Below, in pieces: positions 12,232 to 53,756 of a stretch of DNA of 64,000 nt (the first letter of the stretch is position 1; the number at the start of each line of letters is the position of its first letter). Origin of the DNA: Malurus cyaneus samueli (taxonomy: Eukaryota; Chordata; Aves; Passeriformes; Maluridae). Position numbers and translations under genes: made by a program. The notes below the pieces were generated by a model. It saw nothing but the letters and a program-made list of their open reading frames with translations, did not search any database and had not been told where the DNA came from. The DNA lies in assembly GCA_009741485.1 (NCBI GenBank), contig CM019218.1:49157377-49221376 (forward strand), written 5' to 3'.

Positions 12232-12445
12232 ATATAGAATCATGGAAGCATCAAGTTTGGAAGTGACCTTCAGGATCATCCAATCCCCAACAAGCCAATG
12301 TTGCCACTGTAACCTCTAAGCCACTAGTCCACGTCACCCAGCTCCAGATCCAGACACACCTTGAACACGTCCAGGGATTGGCGACTCTGCCACCTCCCTG
12401 AGCAGCCTATTCCACCATCTGATCACCCAAACAGTGAAAACATAA
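12232..12445 (-). mobile_element. CR1 LINE 3'-end fragment, reverse orientation
   Basis: Starts 'tatagaatcatgg', the reverse complement of the CR1 3' terminus. It continues through the usual wording (caggatcatccaat, gtccagggattgg, gagcagcctattcca). Divergent, 5'-truncated copy with no coding. Confidence 0.85.
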
Positions 12446-12772
12446 ATACAACACAGGCCTGGAAAAAGCAATTCTACACAGACAGATTGGATTAAAATAA
12501 TAAAACAGTTACTGCTCCTCGGTAGAAGTTTAAATTTCTACATGAAAATAAGAAATTTCTCTGTTGGATTTCTTACCAACTCTGACTCCTTAGTACTACA
12601 CAAGGACACAGAGTAGGTTTATTTGGGCTGTAAATGGTCACTAGGAATCCACATGTACAAATGAACTCCCGGGTTGGAGTTTCACTGACACTTGTGAGAG
12701 ACTTGGAAAATACACTTGCGAAACAAAGAGAAGATGGGGGATATTTTGGGGACAGGGAAGGCTGCAGTTCAG

Positions 12773-12884
12773 CAACACCTAGCCTGGAGTTTACTTAGGG
12801 ATACAAATTCAACAACACCTAGCCTGGAGTTCACCTAGGAATATGAATTCAACACCTAGCCCAAGGTTTATTTAAGGATATGTG
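12773..12884 (+). repeat. Minisatellite, three copies of a 37-40-bp unit
   Basis: Units beginning CAACACCTAGCC start at 12,773, 12,813 and 12,850. The first two are nearly identical (CAACACCTAGCCTGGAGTT then a TTAGG/CTAGG core); the third is more diverged. Confidence 0.85.
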
Positions 12885-15800
12885 ACCTTTGTATAAAGTC
12901 ATGTCTACACTGTATCTTTCATTTCCCAATTCTTTGGCAGTTAAGTGCTCCATCTGCATCCCACAGATACTTGTTATTTGGTAAGGAAGCTTCTGATGTG
13001 AGCGCCAAAGAATCCAGATTCAAACCTTTATCACAAATGATTATTGAAAACTTAATGGCCATTAATAATACAAATGCAGAACTGAGTAGCACTTAACAGA
13101 AGTATCTGCATTTTCCTACAAACACAATATGTAAACCAATTCTAATCACAGAGGTTAGATTCCAGAACTGGAATTTTTTTGCAGAAATCACCTAATTCAG
13201 AGTATTTTTATTTTAGGGGTTTCCAAAATAGAGCACAGAGTTCCCCTCTGTGAGCTGTAATTACACTATTTCATTATTTATCATGTGCTGGCAGGGTCTA
13301 ATTTATTAGATTGTTGCTTGCTGAATTTTATGTGCATTCCGAGCAAATAAAATTCCTTTTAAAACAAAGTTGAGTAAAAAGCCATGGTACATCACAGTTG
13401 TGGTTAAAAACTGTTTCTACTACATTGCACATAACATACTTGAATTGCAACTTCCAGAAAATTTTCTCTTTTATATATCAGATTAAAGGTCATTTAGCTA
13501 CACACATGGGTTTGTCAAATGCAGTTACATCTCTCCTTCTTTCAAGAGTCCCAGAATTTCAAATAAATTATGAATAAAGTCAGAGAAAATCAGTCTTCCA
13601 TCTGGGATAACTACTTGCAAAGTCCAAGCTAAGTAGGTTTGAGCCAAACTGGTTTTAAGCCAGCATTTTACATGGCTGTTGTGACAAAGGCAGCTAGCAG
13701 ATGCCAGCAAAGAATTCGCCAAGGGGCTGGAAAGAAATCTTTCCAAATATCCAAATGATGACTTACAATTCCAAGCACACCAAAGAGTCCCATCTTGCTT
13801 GTAAACCTTTCTTGTGCAACAAAGTATTACAGTATATTCTATTTATAAACTCATAGAAAACTTCTTTTATGTTGTTTCAGACTTCAATTACTAGGACTGT
13901 ACAGGTACTTTCCCAGTTTATTTTTAAAGCAGTGGCTGCACAGTCACATCCTTTTGCAATTTCTATGGTTCTCACTTTCGTTGCTGGTTCTAAACAAACT
14001 GGCTTTTATTTGCATACTCTATGTTTTTATTTTATAATAACATACTACGGGACAAATATACTCCCAGGTATTCTATCAGAAAGGTGAATATCCCTTGACT
14101 AAAAACTCTAAGAAACTGGATTCCACATTGATTCTCAATTCTAATGTCAGTGTGAATAATTTAAAAAACATTTTGCATTTTATATAAGCCTAGGAGTATT
14201 GTATATGTACATATTCTAATTACTCAAGATAGAGTATAAACTAAAAAATCTCGGTCTAATCAAAGTTTTTCCTCCTAGTTCTCATTTCACATCGCACTTT
14301 CTGTAATGGCCTTGAACAATCTCCAAAACATAGAAAATTCACTGTATATACAGAAGGAACCACTTCTAGATTTACAAATTCCTCTTTAACTCAATACTGA
14401 GAAAGACCAAGTAATCTGTACCAAGAGTTCTTAACTGCTCTAATTCAATTACAGGATTGAATAGTCATATACCCAATTAATTTCTATAGGCTTTTTAAAA
14501 AGCAGTGGATAATAAAGATAATGCCCTTTGATTTGCTGACTTTATAAAACAGATAGATATGATTTACTTTGTATGAGTTCAATCATTCCATGCAGCCATT
14601 TTCTCCCCTTTTGTATTATTACAATTTTCTATATTATTTTGTTTAAAAATTGAATCATTCTTCCTTTATAGTGAAGAGTTTTTGATAATGCAATTCAACT
14701 GCATTTCACATTTGACACAAACCTCCCCCCTGGCTTTTGCAGATAAGTTCATTTAACTGTGGGGTTTTTCTTAATGTTGGAAAATCAGTAAGTCTTTGGG
14801 AACTAAGTGCATGTGTGCCAAGCATATCATTAACTGAACTGACTGAAGATCAGAAAAGCAAGTCTTAGGTCTAAAATTACTTGGGTGCCACTAATGGGTA
14901 CATTATAGATCGAAATATTTCATTTGATCCACTAGTTGTTTTGTTGTTATCAATATCACAGGCAATTGTAGGAATGTATTTACAAAACGAATTCAAACTC
15001 CATTAGCTTTTAAGGCACTTCTCAAATGAAAGCAGTCTCTTGCAACAGCTGAAACAATTACAAATGAAAATGAGAGACCATTTTGATGAATATGCATTCC
15101 AGCAGTAATAATCATCTCCCAGACAAGATTTGTCTGTTTCTAAAAATAATTGTTAATAATACAGATATATATTGGGGGGGGTGTTATTATTTTGTTCAAT
15201 TCCTCTGTAAATGTTGACATTTAAAACTTTTATTGCATTTCCTCTTGTTAAAATAGGCTGACTGCAAAAGAGCAGTCAAACACCATGTGCACTGAAATAA
15301 CCATGACTTTACTACTGCCATCAAGAACAGTCTCTAAAGTAAGACTTAAAGAAAGTTCAAGACATAATAGAAATAAAGATCTTTAAAATATATATATAAA
15401 TAACTGTAACTGTAAATCTGCTGTAACTGGGTAAAAGGAAGTGGGTAACAGTTTCCTGTACAGCAAGATTAAAAATAAAATAAATACATTATTACACAGT
15501 GCAAAATGTACCTGAGAGAACTAGTGCTTGCTACACAAAACAAGTGAATTGACACACAGGTGGCTTCAGGGAGTACTGACATTTTACAATGGGAATCTTA
15601 ACATTTAAAATAACCAGAGACACTTGTACTACTTTCATTGTGTGGTGCATAAAAGTATACCTACCCACAAACAGGACTGGCAGACAGGCTCCCCATGGGG
15701 CAGACAAGGTGCTGACTGGCATAACTGAGGTGTGCTAACGTTTAGTGGTTTATGTTTTGTAGGTGCCAATGGAAAAGTACAACAACATCTGTTTTCAAAA

Positions 15801-16748
15801 TATGGTATTTCACTGTCAGCTCAGTGTTACTTCCACTCCCCAAGGATACACATGAATTGTTCCTTATGAGAGCGGAGGTGGGAAAGGAAACCAGACTCAC
15901 CAGTCAAATGTATGCTCTTAAATAACTAACAATAGTAATTGCTTCTGCAAAATCTGAGAGGACTTGAAGTATTTCCTTGTTAATTTATTACCATTACCCT
16001 CTTCTTACAATCCATCCTGCTCTTATTACAAATCTTGCAATAATATTTCCTTAATGCTTCAATTGCTATAGAGGCATTTACTAAGCTATGATCTCAGCTT
16101 GCCTTTAAAGTTTTCCAATATGCTATGAAAGGAAAACTTATTTAAATACTCATGGTTGCCTACAAGTGTTCTGTGTCTTATATCCTTAGGGATTTGTTCT
16201 TCAATGCTCGTAGAAGCCTTTTCTTCGTTAAGGCATTTTTAGATCTCTCTTCTGAGTGAATTTTCTCAGGCTTTGCTAACGTGAGCTCACACTGCAACCT
16301 TCTCTGCATTCAGGGCACACGCAGCTGCCTGGTTGCATGTCAGAAAGCTGAGAAACACAGTTATCTTCGAGACCGATATTTTTTCACTGTGGTTGGCACA
16401 AAGTCAGCACAAGAGGGAACTCTGCCAGGTTCTTGTATCCCACAGAAGAGATTAAAACAAGTGCGGGGGCAACACTCACGTGCCAAGCTGAGAAGAGAAA
16501 ACCAAGAGCCCATGGAATACCTGAGTTCAGCAGGGAGGGCACAATTATGATTTGATGGGCACCAAGTTTAAATTTCCAGGCAAATTGCTGTGATAGCAGA
16601 CAAGTTTTGGCAAGTTCAGGCAGGTGGCTGGGAAAAATTAAGGAAACAGCTCTAACAGATCAGGAATCAAGGGGTGTAGGGAATGACCAGCAGCAACAGG
16701 TGTGCTTTACTCCCATTTCAAATGGGCAGGGGATCTGTGAGTCAGAGG
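12885..16748. other. Intergenic, no gene recognised
   Basis: A/T-rich unique sequence. The open frames are short and random. A G run lies at about 15,174-15,181 and a CACGTG E-box at 16,477-16,482. Nothing else can be supported. Confidence 0.6.
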
Positions 16749-16842
16749 TACAGATACTTACAGTATGGGGTTTTCTGGGTGGCAGGTGTTTTGGGTACAG
16801 ACACTAACAGTATGGGGTTTTCTGGGTGGCAGGGTGTTGCCA
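16749..16842 (+). repeat. Tandem duplication, two copies of a 47-bp unit
   Basis: Units beginning TACAGATAC (16,749) and TACAGACAC (16,796) share a core AGTATGGGGTTTTCTGGGTG with no mismatch, which suggests a fairly recent duplication. Confidence 0.85.
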
Positions 16843-17373
16843 GCAGCAGCTGATGAAGACATTCAGTTACTGCGGGAAAAGCACGTACACGCAGCATAAG
16901 TATTTTTTCCAAGCTGAGAAACAATGCCTATTTTTGTATTATTAATATTGGTTTTCTTTTTTCTTTTTTTTTAAATTATGGCTGACTCCTTCTTGAATGC
17001 TTTGGATTGGTACATGTCTCATCCAACAGTTATTGACCCTAATTCTTAGTCTTTTCTGCCCACGTGAGGGTGAATGTGCTGACACTCGTCTAAGAGTCAA
17101 AATATCCAGTCCCCTTTGCAACTTAGACTTGGGATGTACAACTTTCTTTTCATTTCCATTTCTTCACCATCTCTGTGAAATAAAAGAATTTTCGAAGCCA
17201 AAATCCCCTGAGGTTTATGAACGGAGCGTTTCTTTGCCTACCAAGCCGGGGGGACACAGAACTACCTGCTCCCTCACATTTTGGGACGTCTATCTTTAAC
17301 TGCTCATCTTTTCACACCAACTGCCTTCATTCACTGCATTCCCAGTGCTTGCTTGCATTATACAGATGCTTTT

Positions 17374-17379
17374 TTATCT
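17374..17379 (-). promoter_or_regulatory. GATA-factor motif (AGATAA) upstream of AMPD3
   Basis: TTATCT on + equals AGATAA on -, a canonical WGATAR site. It lies about 135 bases from the NF-E2 motif at 17,511. Such short motifs are common by chance; it is listed because of that neighbour. Confidence 0.3.
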
Positions 17380-17510
17380 AAGTGTCTTCCGATTAAACTC
17401 CAAGTATTGTAACCTAAATTTACCAAAAATGCCCCTAGAACTTTCAGCTTCAGGGCATGTAATCCCTTAAAATAAGGTCGAATCATTTTACACGATAATA
17501 TCCTCATTCC

Positions 17511-17521
17511 TGCTGAGTCAC
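17511..17521 (+). promoter_or_regulatory. NF-E2 / MARE motif upstream of AMPD3
   Basis: TGCTGAGTCAC matches the NF-E2 consensus (T/C)GCTGA(G/C)TCA(C/T) exactly; its complement TGACTCAGC also fits the NRF2 antioxidant-response core. It lies about 0.9 kb before the AMPD3 start codon, at the edge of the CpG island. NF-E2 drives erythroid and megakaryocytic genes and AMPD3 is the red-cell AMP deaminase, so a functional role is plausible but inferred. Confidence 0.45.
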
Positions 17522-18300
17522 GCCGGGTTTGAGCTTCAGTTATTTGCCTTGGCCTATTTACCCGGTAAACTTCTTGGGGTTTTGTTTGTTTATTCTTTAA
17601 TATAGACGAACACCTGGACAGTGCTGCTACACAGAAGGACAGACGCTGTTGAAAACACTTCTGGTAGGGACACATCGCCAGCACACCTACTGGTTGTCAT
17701 TCTGCACTGGCCTCACGACTTTCTGCTCCCCAACCAAAGTTTTCTACATTACAGCGCTTCCCGAGGAGTTTTTAACGAGGCGCTCGGGAAGGCGGCACCG
17801 CTGAGGCGAATCCAGGCGGGCTGGGCTCTCTCCCTCCCGCCTTCCCTCCCTGCCGCGCCGGCCGGGGGCCATGTGACAGCGCGACTTCTGCCTTCAAGCC
17901 GCCGAAAGGGAAGGGGCCAGACTTTTCCTGTTGCTCCGGCTGCCGCTGAGACCACGGGCCCGCAGGGGAGGCACCGCCCGCACCCCGCCACAGGTGCAGC
18001 CGGCACCCAGAGCGCCGCGGCCCCGGAGCGACGTCGCCGGCCTCACAGAGGTACGGACAGAGCGCCCGCCCCCGCTCGCCGTCGACCCCGCGCCGGGCGG
18101 GCCGGCCAGACCAGGGCAAGGCAGCCGCCCACCGCGGGCTGCGCCCCCCGCCCGCCGTGGAGCCGTCCCGGCTGCGGTGCAGCGCCTCGTGGGCAGCCGG
18201 GCGGTCCGGCGGGTGCGGCGAGCGGGCTCCTCTGCCTATGGGCCATAAAGGGCCGGGCAGGGGTGGCGCGGCACTGCGGTACCGGGCGGCCGGCGGGTGG

Positions 18301-18381
18301 ATGCAGTACGGGGAGCGGCGGCAGCTGGTGGGAGCGGCTCCTCCCACCGCCGCCGCCTCCTCCGCCGGCGGCTCTCGGTAG
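18301..18381 (+). other. Possible upstream ORF in the AMPD3 5' leader (26 aa)
   Basis: An ATG at 18,301 opens a 26-codon frame (begins MQYGERRQ) that ends in TAG at 18,379-18,381, 38 bases before the AMPD3 ATG and in a different frame. Its start context is weak (T at -3, C at +4). It matters only if transcription starts upstream of 18,301. Confidence 0.35.
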
Positions 18382-18419
18382 CGTCTCTCCAACCGGCGGC
18401 AGCCCGGCCCTGCCTCAGC

Positions 18420-47694
<29,275 letters not shown>

Positions 47695-49282
47695 TTACAA
47701 ACTCAGAGAAACCAGAACATGTCCCTTCTAAGCAGGATAAGATGCTAATTAACATCAAATCATCTGCCTGATGCCACCAGGACTGAACAACACAGAAACA
47801 AAAGGAGTATGTGGAAGGTAAACAGCGCTTGCTGTCATCTGTTACTGCATTAGTCTCATCGCAAAGATTTTGGTTTTTATGAACATTAGGCTTTTTAAGA
47901 TTGCTGTAAATATTAAATGCAAACTCAGAATCATGTACTATTTGTTTCATACTGTCTTAACTGTGCCCTGCAGTATAGCCTGGGAAACCAGAGAGAATAT
48001 GCATCTGTGCTATGCACCTGAGGAGCCTGCAGCCCTGCAAGGCTCAGCACCAGTCATGGCTTTTAACACTCCTAAGTTTAACCCTTTATTCATTAGCAGT
48101 TTGTTACGGGATGCAGAATTTTGAGGCTACCCCTTCATTCTGGAAGGTATTCTCACAGAGTTTTTAACTTTATGTTTCAGCAGTTAATTGGAAAACAAGA
48201 AAAACCAACATCGGGTAATCTTGTTCTATGACTAATTCGTGTTGTTATGTAGGATGTCAGCGAAGAACAGCAGATGAGTGCTTTTTAATCTAGCAAGTGG
48301 AAAACATGGTGTCAAAGCACAATTATACATTGTAATGAGACTAATTATATCATGAAAATTTTGCCTTGAAAGTTGAGAACACTTTTTTATTGCTTTGTAA
48401 TAGGAATATGTGGATATGCCTATTCAAATGACTTAGAAATTTATGCAGATAATTCTGGTTGCATGTAAAGATAAACTTTTTACTTGAAAAAGGGAAGTGT
48501 TCTTACGAATCAGTCATAGAAATGCCAGACCTGGGTTCTGGTCCTACTTCTGACATATTTTTACACATTTGTTTTAGTCTGTATTTTAGTCTACTACAGC
48601 TGAATGGGAAGTCAAGCTGTCTATTTATACAGAAGCCAGCCCACTTGAAATCTGTCATTTCAAATCATGGTATGTTATGTTAAACTATTTATTTAGGAGG
48701 AAGTGGTTAGTAAAATACAGCTACTGAAGTATTTATGACTTTCAATCTTTTTTCAATTTCATTATCCTTAAGACACAGTACTACTACTTCAGAAAGTATT
48801 CAAGGTAATATGATAGCACATATGTACGGTAGAAGCTGCACATGGTTTCACACAAAAAAAAACTTGAGGCCACAGGCAGCAGAGAGTGTGGATGCCTGTG
48901 AATCCAGCATTGCACTACTCAGTTCAAAGGCTTGAAGTCCCTGAGGTCCTGCAGGCAGGATCTGAGCCCAAGGTTAGAGGCCTGGCTCTCTAATATCCTG
49001 CATAGGGACACCAGGCTTCTTCAAACAGGCATTCAGTATTAATACATAAAGAGCAGATAACTGATACTGGCCCATCAGGCTTCACCTGACCTTGAACCCT
49101 GCATGTTGTGCTACATCAGATGTCTTGTACCACTTGTACTTCCTGGGCCAGGCCCTTCTCCTGAGTCTTGGGCTCCTACAGCCTTTCAAAAGCTGAGGTC
49201 TCACTTTCCCTTGCAAATGCAGCCAAAAGTGGCAGAGGTGACACCACCAGTACCAGATAACTCCTTAATGGCATGAATGTAT

Positions 49283-49320
<38 letters not shown>

Positions 49321-51210
49321 ATATATGCATTGAAGACACTCTCCTCACGCTATGGCAAAGAGATAGTTTAAAAAGCTGTCCCTGTAGGTATCTCTTTGAT
49401 GTCCCTGCTGTTCTGAATGGAGATTGTAAGGAAAAAGCACTAAAGTAGGGGAAGGAATTCCTTATCACCTCCTCCAGCTGTGTGGCCTTGCAAGAACCCC
49501 TTGAGAGAGAGAAAGCTAAAGATGTTAGGAAGCAGCCTGGAATTAAGGCTGTTCCAAAGGAATCCAAGGCACAGAAGGGAGAGTTCTGGCCATTGACTCA
49601 CCATCACAGTTAGCCAGTGTCATGCAGAGGGAGCAGCAGTGATTACAGAGGTTTTTCATCCAAAACCAGGGCTGCAGACAGGACGTGGGAATTTGTCTTC
49701 AGCTCTTCAGTGCTCCAGCCTAGTATCTGCAATGTGGCAGATTTTGCATTCCTTGTACACCTAAAAATCATGTGAAATCACATTATGCTGCCCAGCTATA
49801 TGAGAATAAAATTGTCCCAAGTTCTCAGTCAGCAGCCCTGTCAGCCTCACTGTTAGGAACTTCAGCAGTTCATAGAATGCTATCTCAGAATTGGTGTCAT
49901 TTACTTACGATGAAGTTTGAGAAAGTGGTTTAAGCTGTTTAGCTGCATAAAATGAAAATACCTTGTTTTCATCACTATAATCTCCTAATAGTTATCAATG
50001 TAACATTATTTGGGAAAAAAACATCTGCATCCAGGCTAAATAAGCAACATGCTTGGTATGAAAAATTTCAGTTGTATTTCCATCTGATAAATATTGCTTT
50101 ACTTGGGTTGTTTCAACTGAAGATTGCTATTAGTGCTGCTTTTGTTGTCACTTACTGACGTTTCTTATTTAGTTTCCTTAAAATTACACCAAATTTATAT
50201 ATGTTTAATACCTTTTCAGCTTTCATTACCTCAGGTTCTAGTAGGTGTGTAGCTGTTACTAAAAAAAGCCAAACTGGATCTGAATATTCAGTGAATGGAC
50301 AGTAATTGGGATTCTGACAATAACCACAGTAACACATAAGTGGTCATGACCACAAGTTCTGCTTTCTGTGCTTTCTTGTGTGCTGCTTTTAAGGGGAAAT
50401 TGGGCTTGTAGTATTATATTTGAGGAACTATAAACAGACATCCTTTCAAGCTTCCACTACTACATTTCTCCTGGTCATCCTTCAATTAGGCAAAAGTTAC
50501 TGATTCCCAAGTTCAGTTCTTAAGCTTCGCCTTGTTTTCTTTTTTAAAGTTGCACTTCTGTGGTAATGTGAGTCTGTTCAGAGTAACCTTACGGTCTCAG
50601 GCTGTGGCTAGAATGAAAATGTAGATCCAGCACGAGTCAGTGCTGCGCACACAGACACCAGTGCAGGACAGGGCAGTGGCTGAGCCCCGCTGACAGCACT
50701 GAGGTCAAACCTGGTTAGAACACAGCTGACTCAAACAGAAAGGGGTGGAAAGAACATCACTGCAGGTTGCAATTGGTGCTGCAGGATGAAAGAATATCCT
50801 ACTTTCTTTTAACCTCACTGGGAGTAAGGTCCAAACATTATTCAAGGTATCCTTAAATCTTTTGGCTAAAAAGCCTTTTATACTTTCAATATGAGTTCAT
50901 TATGTTTACTTGATGTTTATAACCTATCGATCTGAACAATTCTTTTCTGTTCTGTTACTTTAGCAAGCTTAAGGCATTTGCTCTGCTACTGGACAATACA
51001 TTTTTATCTCAGCCTAAAGCCACCTTATTGTCTCATATCATTGTTCCTTATGTGTGGCTAAACATCTCTTCTCTTCACCTCGTTAAAATCCAAGTCTGAA
51101 AAGGTGTCTGTAAAAACTGCTTTTTCTTTCCATGCCTGGGTTACATGATGTTTATCTTTTGCCTCTTGTGGAAGCATTAAACATTACACTAATAAATGAA
51201 TTGTAAAAGA
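47695..51210 (+). other. AMPD3: AMPD3 3' untranslated region (predicted)
   Basis: About 3.5 kb from the stop codon to the best poly(A) site. Earlier possible signals are ATTAAA at 47,912-47,917 and AATAAA at 49,805-49,810, so shorter forms may exist. It contains a TA/CA microsatellite (49,281-49,326). The extent is inferred. Confidence 0.6.
49281..49326. repeat. CATA / CA microsatellite
   Basis: ATACATACATACATAC passes into an uninterrupted CA run and then ATATATAT. It lies in the predicted AMPD3 3'UTR and is likely length-polymorphic. Confidence 0.95.
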
Positions 51211-51240
51211 ATATGGTTGTGGGTTTTGTGCGTGTACCCC
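51191..51240 (+). terminator. AMPD3: AMPD3 poly(A) signal and downstream GT-rich element
   Basis: AATAAA at 51,191-51,196 is followed after about 20 bases by a strong GT-rich stretch (GGTTGTGGGTTTTGTGCGTG). Cleavage is therefore expected at about 51,205-51,215. The pairing of both elements makes this the best + strand poly(A) site after the AMPD3 stop codon. Confidence 0.7.
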
Positions 51241-52264
51241 TCAAAAAAACTGTAGCTCTTTCAAATCTTCACATTTAAGCAGAACTAAAACCTGTGCATT
51301 TAAACTGCAAAACATTGCTTGAAAACTGAAAATCCCCAGTGGTGACCGAGAAGACAATAAGCACTATTTAGAAGTGACAAAAGGCTTATCTGGCTTAAAA
51401 CAGTTTAGTGTTAATGAAAACCAACCATTCAGACCTGGCGTAACGTACTGAAAGTGAAATTGTATTGCTGCCCCACCACCTCTTGGTGCCCACCCTGCTT
51501 CCCTGCACATCCAAACTGGGCACCAGGGCAGGGCATGCAGCAGCTCTTACTGATCCTGGAGCCTCATCTGGATATTGAGCTGAGAATCAAGTTACCAAAC
51601 ATGGAAGCAAGAAAGCAGTCCTGACCCTCAGGGCAGAGTAGTGTAAGCGGTACTGTGATTCTGCAACTAGACACAACAACTTTATCTGACAAAAACCAAT
51701 TAAGCAGTGAACAGGTGACATTTAAATAAACAGTATCAATGGAGATACCCTGCTACAGTCACCACGACTTCTGAAAAGTTTAACACAAAACATTTCTGTA
51801 AGAAAAGTGGTAATGATTTTCAGATGAAGATGAAAGTATCACCTCTTTCAGCATACAAACTCTGTATTTCTGTACATGAGCAATACAAGTGATGCACAAG
51901 AGAACAGGTTCATCTGTAACTGAAGAATGTCCATTTATCCCCCACACCTCTCAAAGCACTAAACTGTAGAGGGATCTCAGTCAGGTGAATCTCTGTTAGA
52001 CAGGTTTTTGTCAGAAAGAGGGCATGAATTGCTGTTACTGAGCAACCCAGACCACAAGATAGAGCAGGATGAGATAGAAAAGGATGGGAAAGAAGAGGAC
52101 ATGACTACAGCGGTGTAACATGTACCGACTGACCATGAAGAAGAAACATAGTAAGAAGCAGAACAAAGAGCAATTGAAGAACAATAGGTTGATTGAAGAA
52201 AGTGCAAAATGCTGAGAACATTGATTTGAAACTGCAAGGCATGCAAAAACACGCTTTTGCAAAT

Positions 52265-52490
52265 ATACCAATCATATGCTGAAATGTAATAGACAGACTG
52301 TTAAATTAACCAATGAATAATTACTAATCATATAGAAAGGCATTACTAATCATATAGAGAGGCTGGCTTATGAAAATAGATAAAAAGGAGCTTGTATCAG
52401 AAATAAATGGATCATGCTCATCATATTGGTGTCTGCGTGACCTGGTGTCCCCGTCGCCCAGAACTAAACACTACTGTCAAACAGCACAGA
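52265..52490 (+). mobile_element. LTR-like 3' part of an endogenous retrovirus
   Basis: A GATAAAAAG box (about 52,379-52,387) is followed by AATAAA at 52,402-52,407. A CG-containing segment, GGTGTCTGCGTGACCTGGTG then CCCCGTCGCCC, then runs to about 52,462, the order expected for promoter, R and U5 of an LTR on +. The upstream limit is unclear; the atypical sequence at 51,980-52,260 may belong to it. No target-site duplication and no recognisable retroviral protein. Confidence 0.45.
52320..52363 (+). repeat. 22-bp direct duplication
   Basis: ATTACTAATCATATAGAAAG-GC is followed immediately by a copy with one change (GAAAG to GAGAG). It lies in the putative U3 of the LTR-like fragment, where short enhancer duplications are common. 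Confidence 0.85.
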
Positions 52491-53704
52491 GAACAGTCTG
52501 TGTAATAGTGAGACTCCAGATCACTAGTTCATTCATCATTCACCATAACTAACTGGCACTGTCTCACATGAAAATTATTTTTTGAAGATCTATTAAAATA
52601 GGTCAGAACCACATCACCATGGAAGCACAGTATCCAATTCCTACCTTCTTACACATACAACTTTCAAAAGTGCAGGTTTCCACTTACTTTAAGCTTACTT
52701 TGTGAAAACATCTTGCATTCTAAAATAGCACTTTGAACCCAAGAAGAGTGCTCATTTAGTCACCTATCAGATTGCATTCTTCTTTCCAGCAGGCACATAC
52801 TGCGCAAAGTACTATCCAAGTTCCCAAAACTGGAAATTCCTTTTAATATTAGTCCTATAAGCCCCATGCCCACTGTTTAGTATTTGAATCTTGACAGGTT
52901 AGTGAGGTAAGTAAAGTTTTGCTAATGAACATCTTGGTAGCTCAGACAAAAGCAGAATGTGCTGTCCCACCCCTCATGGATGTAACATTGGCTGGCTCAC
53001 AGTGAAATGTTACTTTGTGATCGCGCACTGAGGTCATTGGAAAAGCACACAGCCACATCCAGGCTAGCGCCACTGACACGCCCCAGCAGGAACAGTTTTC
53101 AGTCCTTAAAGAATATTGCTGTATGATAAATTCTAGGCCTTGGAATCAAACATCTGAAGAAATTATAGTTAACAAATTCAGTTTTGAAATGACTAATGCT
53201 TAAGTTACACTCACAAAGCAGAATTCCGTTCACCCACTTATACCAGGTGAGGATAAAATCTCGGAAAGTTATCTTCAAGAATGATTTAACAACAGAAACC
53301 CTAAGAAAACGCTGTAGTATTGCTTCCATTACACAGTGTGTGTAGTTAGTGAATACAAAATTAAAGCATTATGTAGATGCAGTGTAAGGATTAAGGCCAG
53401 CCAGGTTAACAGACAGCTACTTGTATCAAACATCTGCAGGGCTTCCTGAGCAAGCTGTTCTTCCAGGATTCAGCAGGATGCAAAGCACAAAGAAGCAAAC
53501 CAAGATGTTCCTTCCAAAAATAATGCATTTGGCACTTACAGCTCTATAGGAGTGGGATTGAGCAGCTTGGTTCAAACCTGCAGCACAGAAATCACAGAGG
53601 TTGCTCTGGTTTCCAGAACTGGAAAGCGTATGGATTAGAAAACCTTTACAATTATATAACTTTCTTTAAAGGAAAGATAAGGAAGTTAAATGTACTGCTT
53701 CCCA

Positions 53705-53756
53705 CAAAAAAAACCCAAACAAACAAACAAAAAACAAAACAAAACAAAAAAAACCA
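53705..53756. repeat. A-rich low-complexity tract
   Basis: CAAA/CAAAA-type repeats interspersed with A runs, with no further meaning visible. Confidence 0.9.

Noticed and set aside
16477..17066. Two CACGTG E-boxes (16,477 and 17,061)
   Set aside because: Six-base motifs are expected by chance at this density. Not reported as features without conservation evidence.
1..17300. Adrenomedullin (ADM), expected upstream of AMPD3 from mammalian gene order
   Set aside because: No frame contains the hormone's ring motif or prohormone-like sequence, so ADM is probably to the left of the window.
49265..49567. 100-codon - frame ending in a Cys/Val repeat
   Set aside because: The repeat part is the CA microsatellite translated, and the rest has no similarity.
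52035..52271. 78-codon hydrophobic frame on the - strand
   Set aside because: Hydrophobicity comes from T/C-rich sequence. There is no recognisable family, it overlaps another random frame, and it lies next to an LTR-like fragment.
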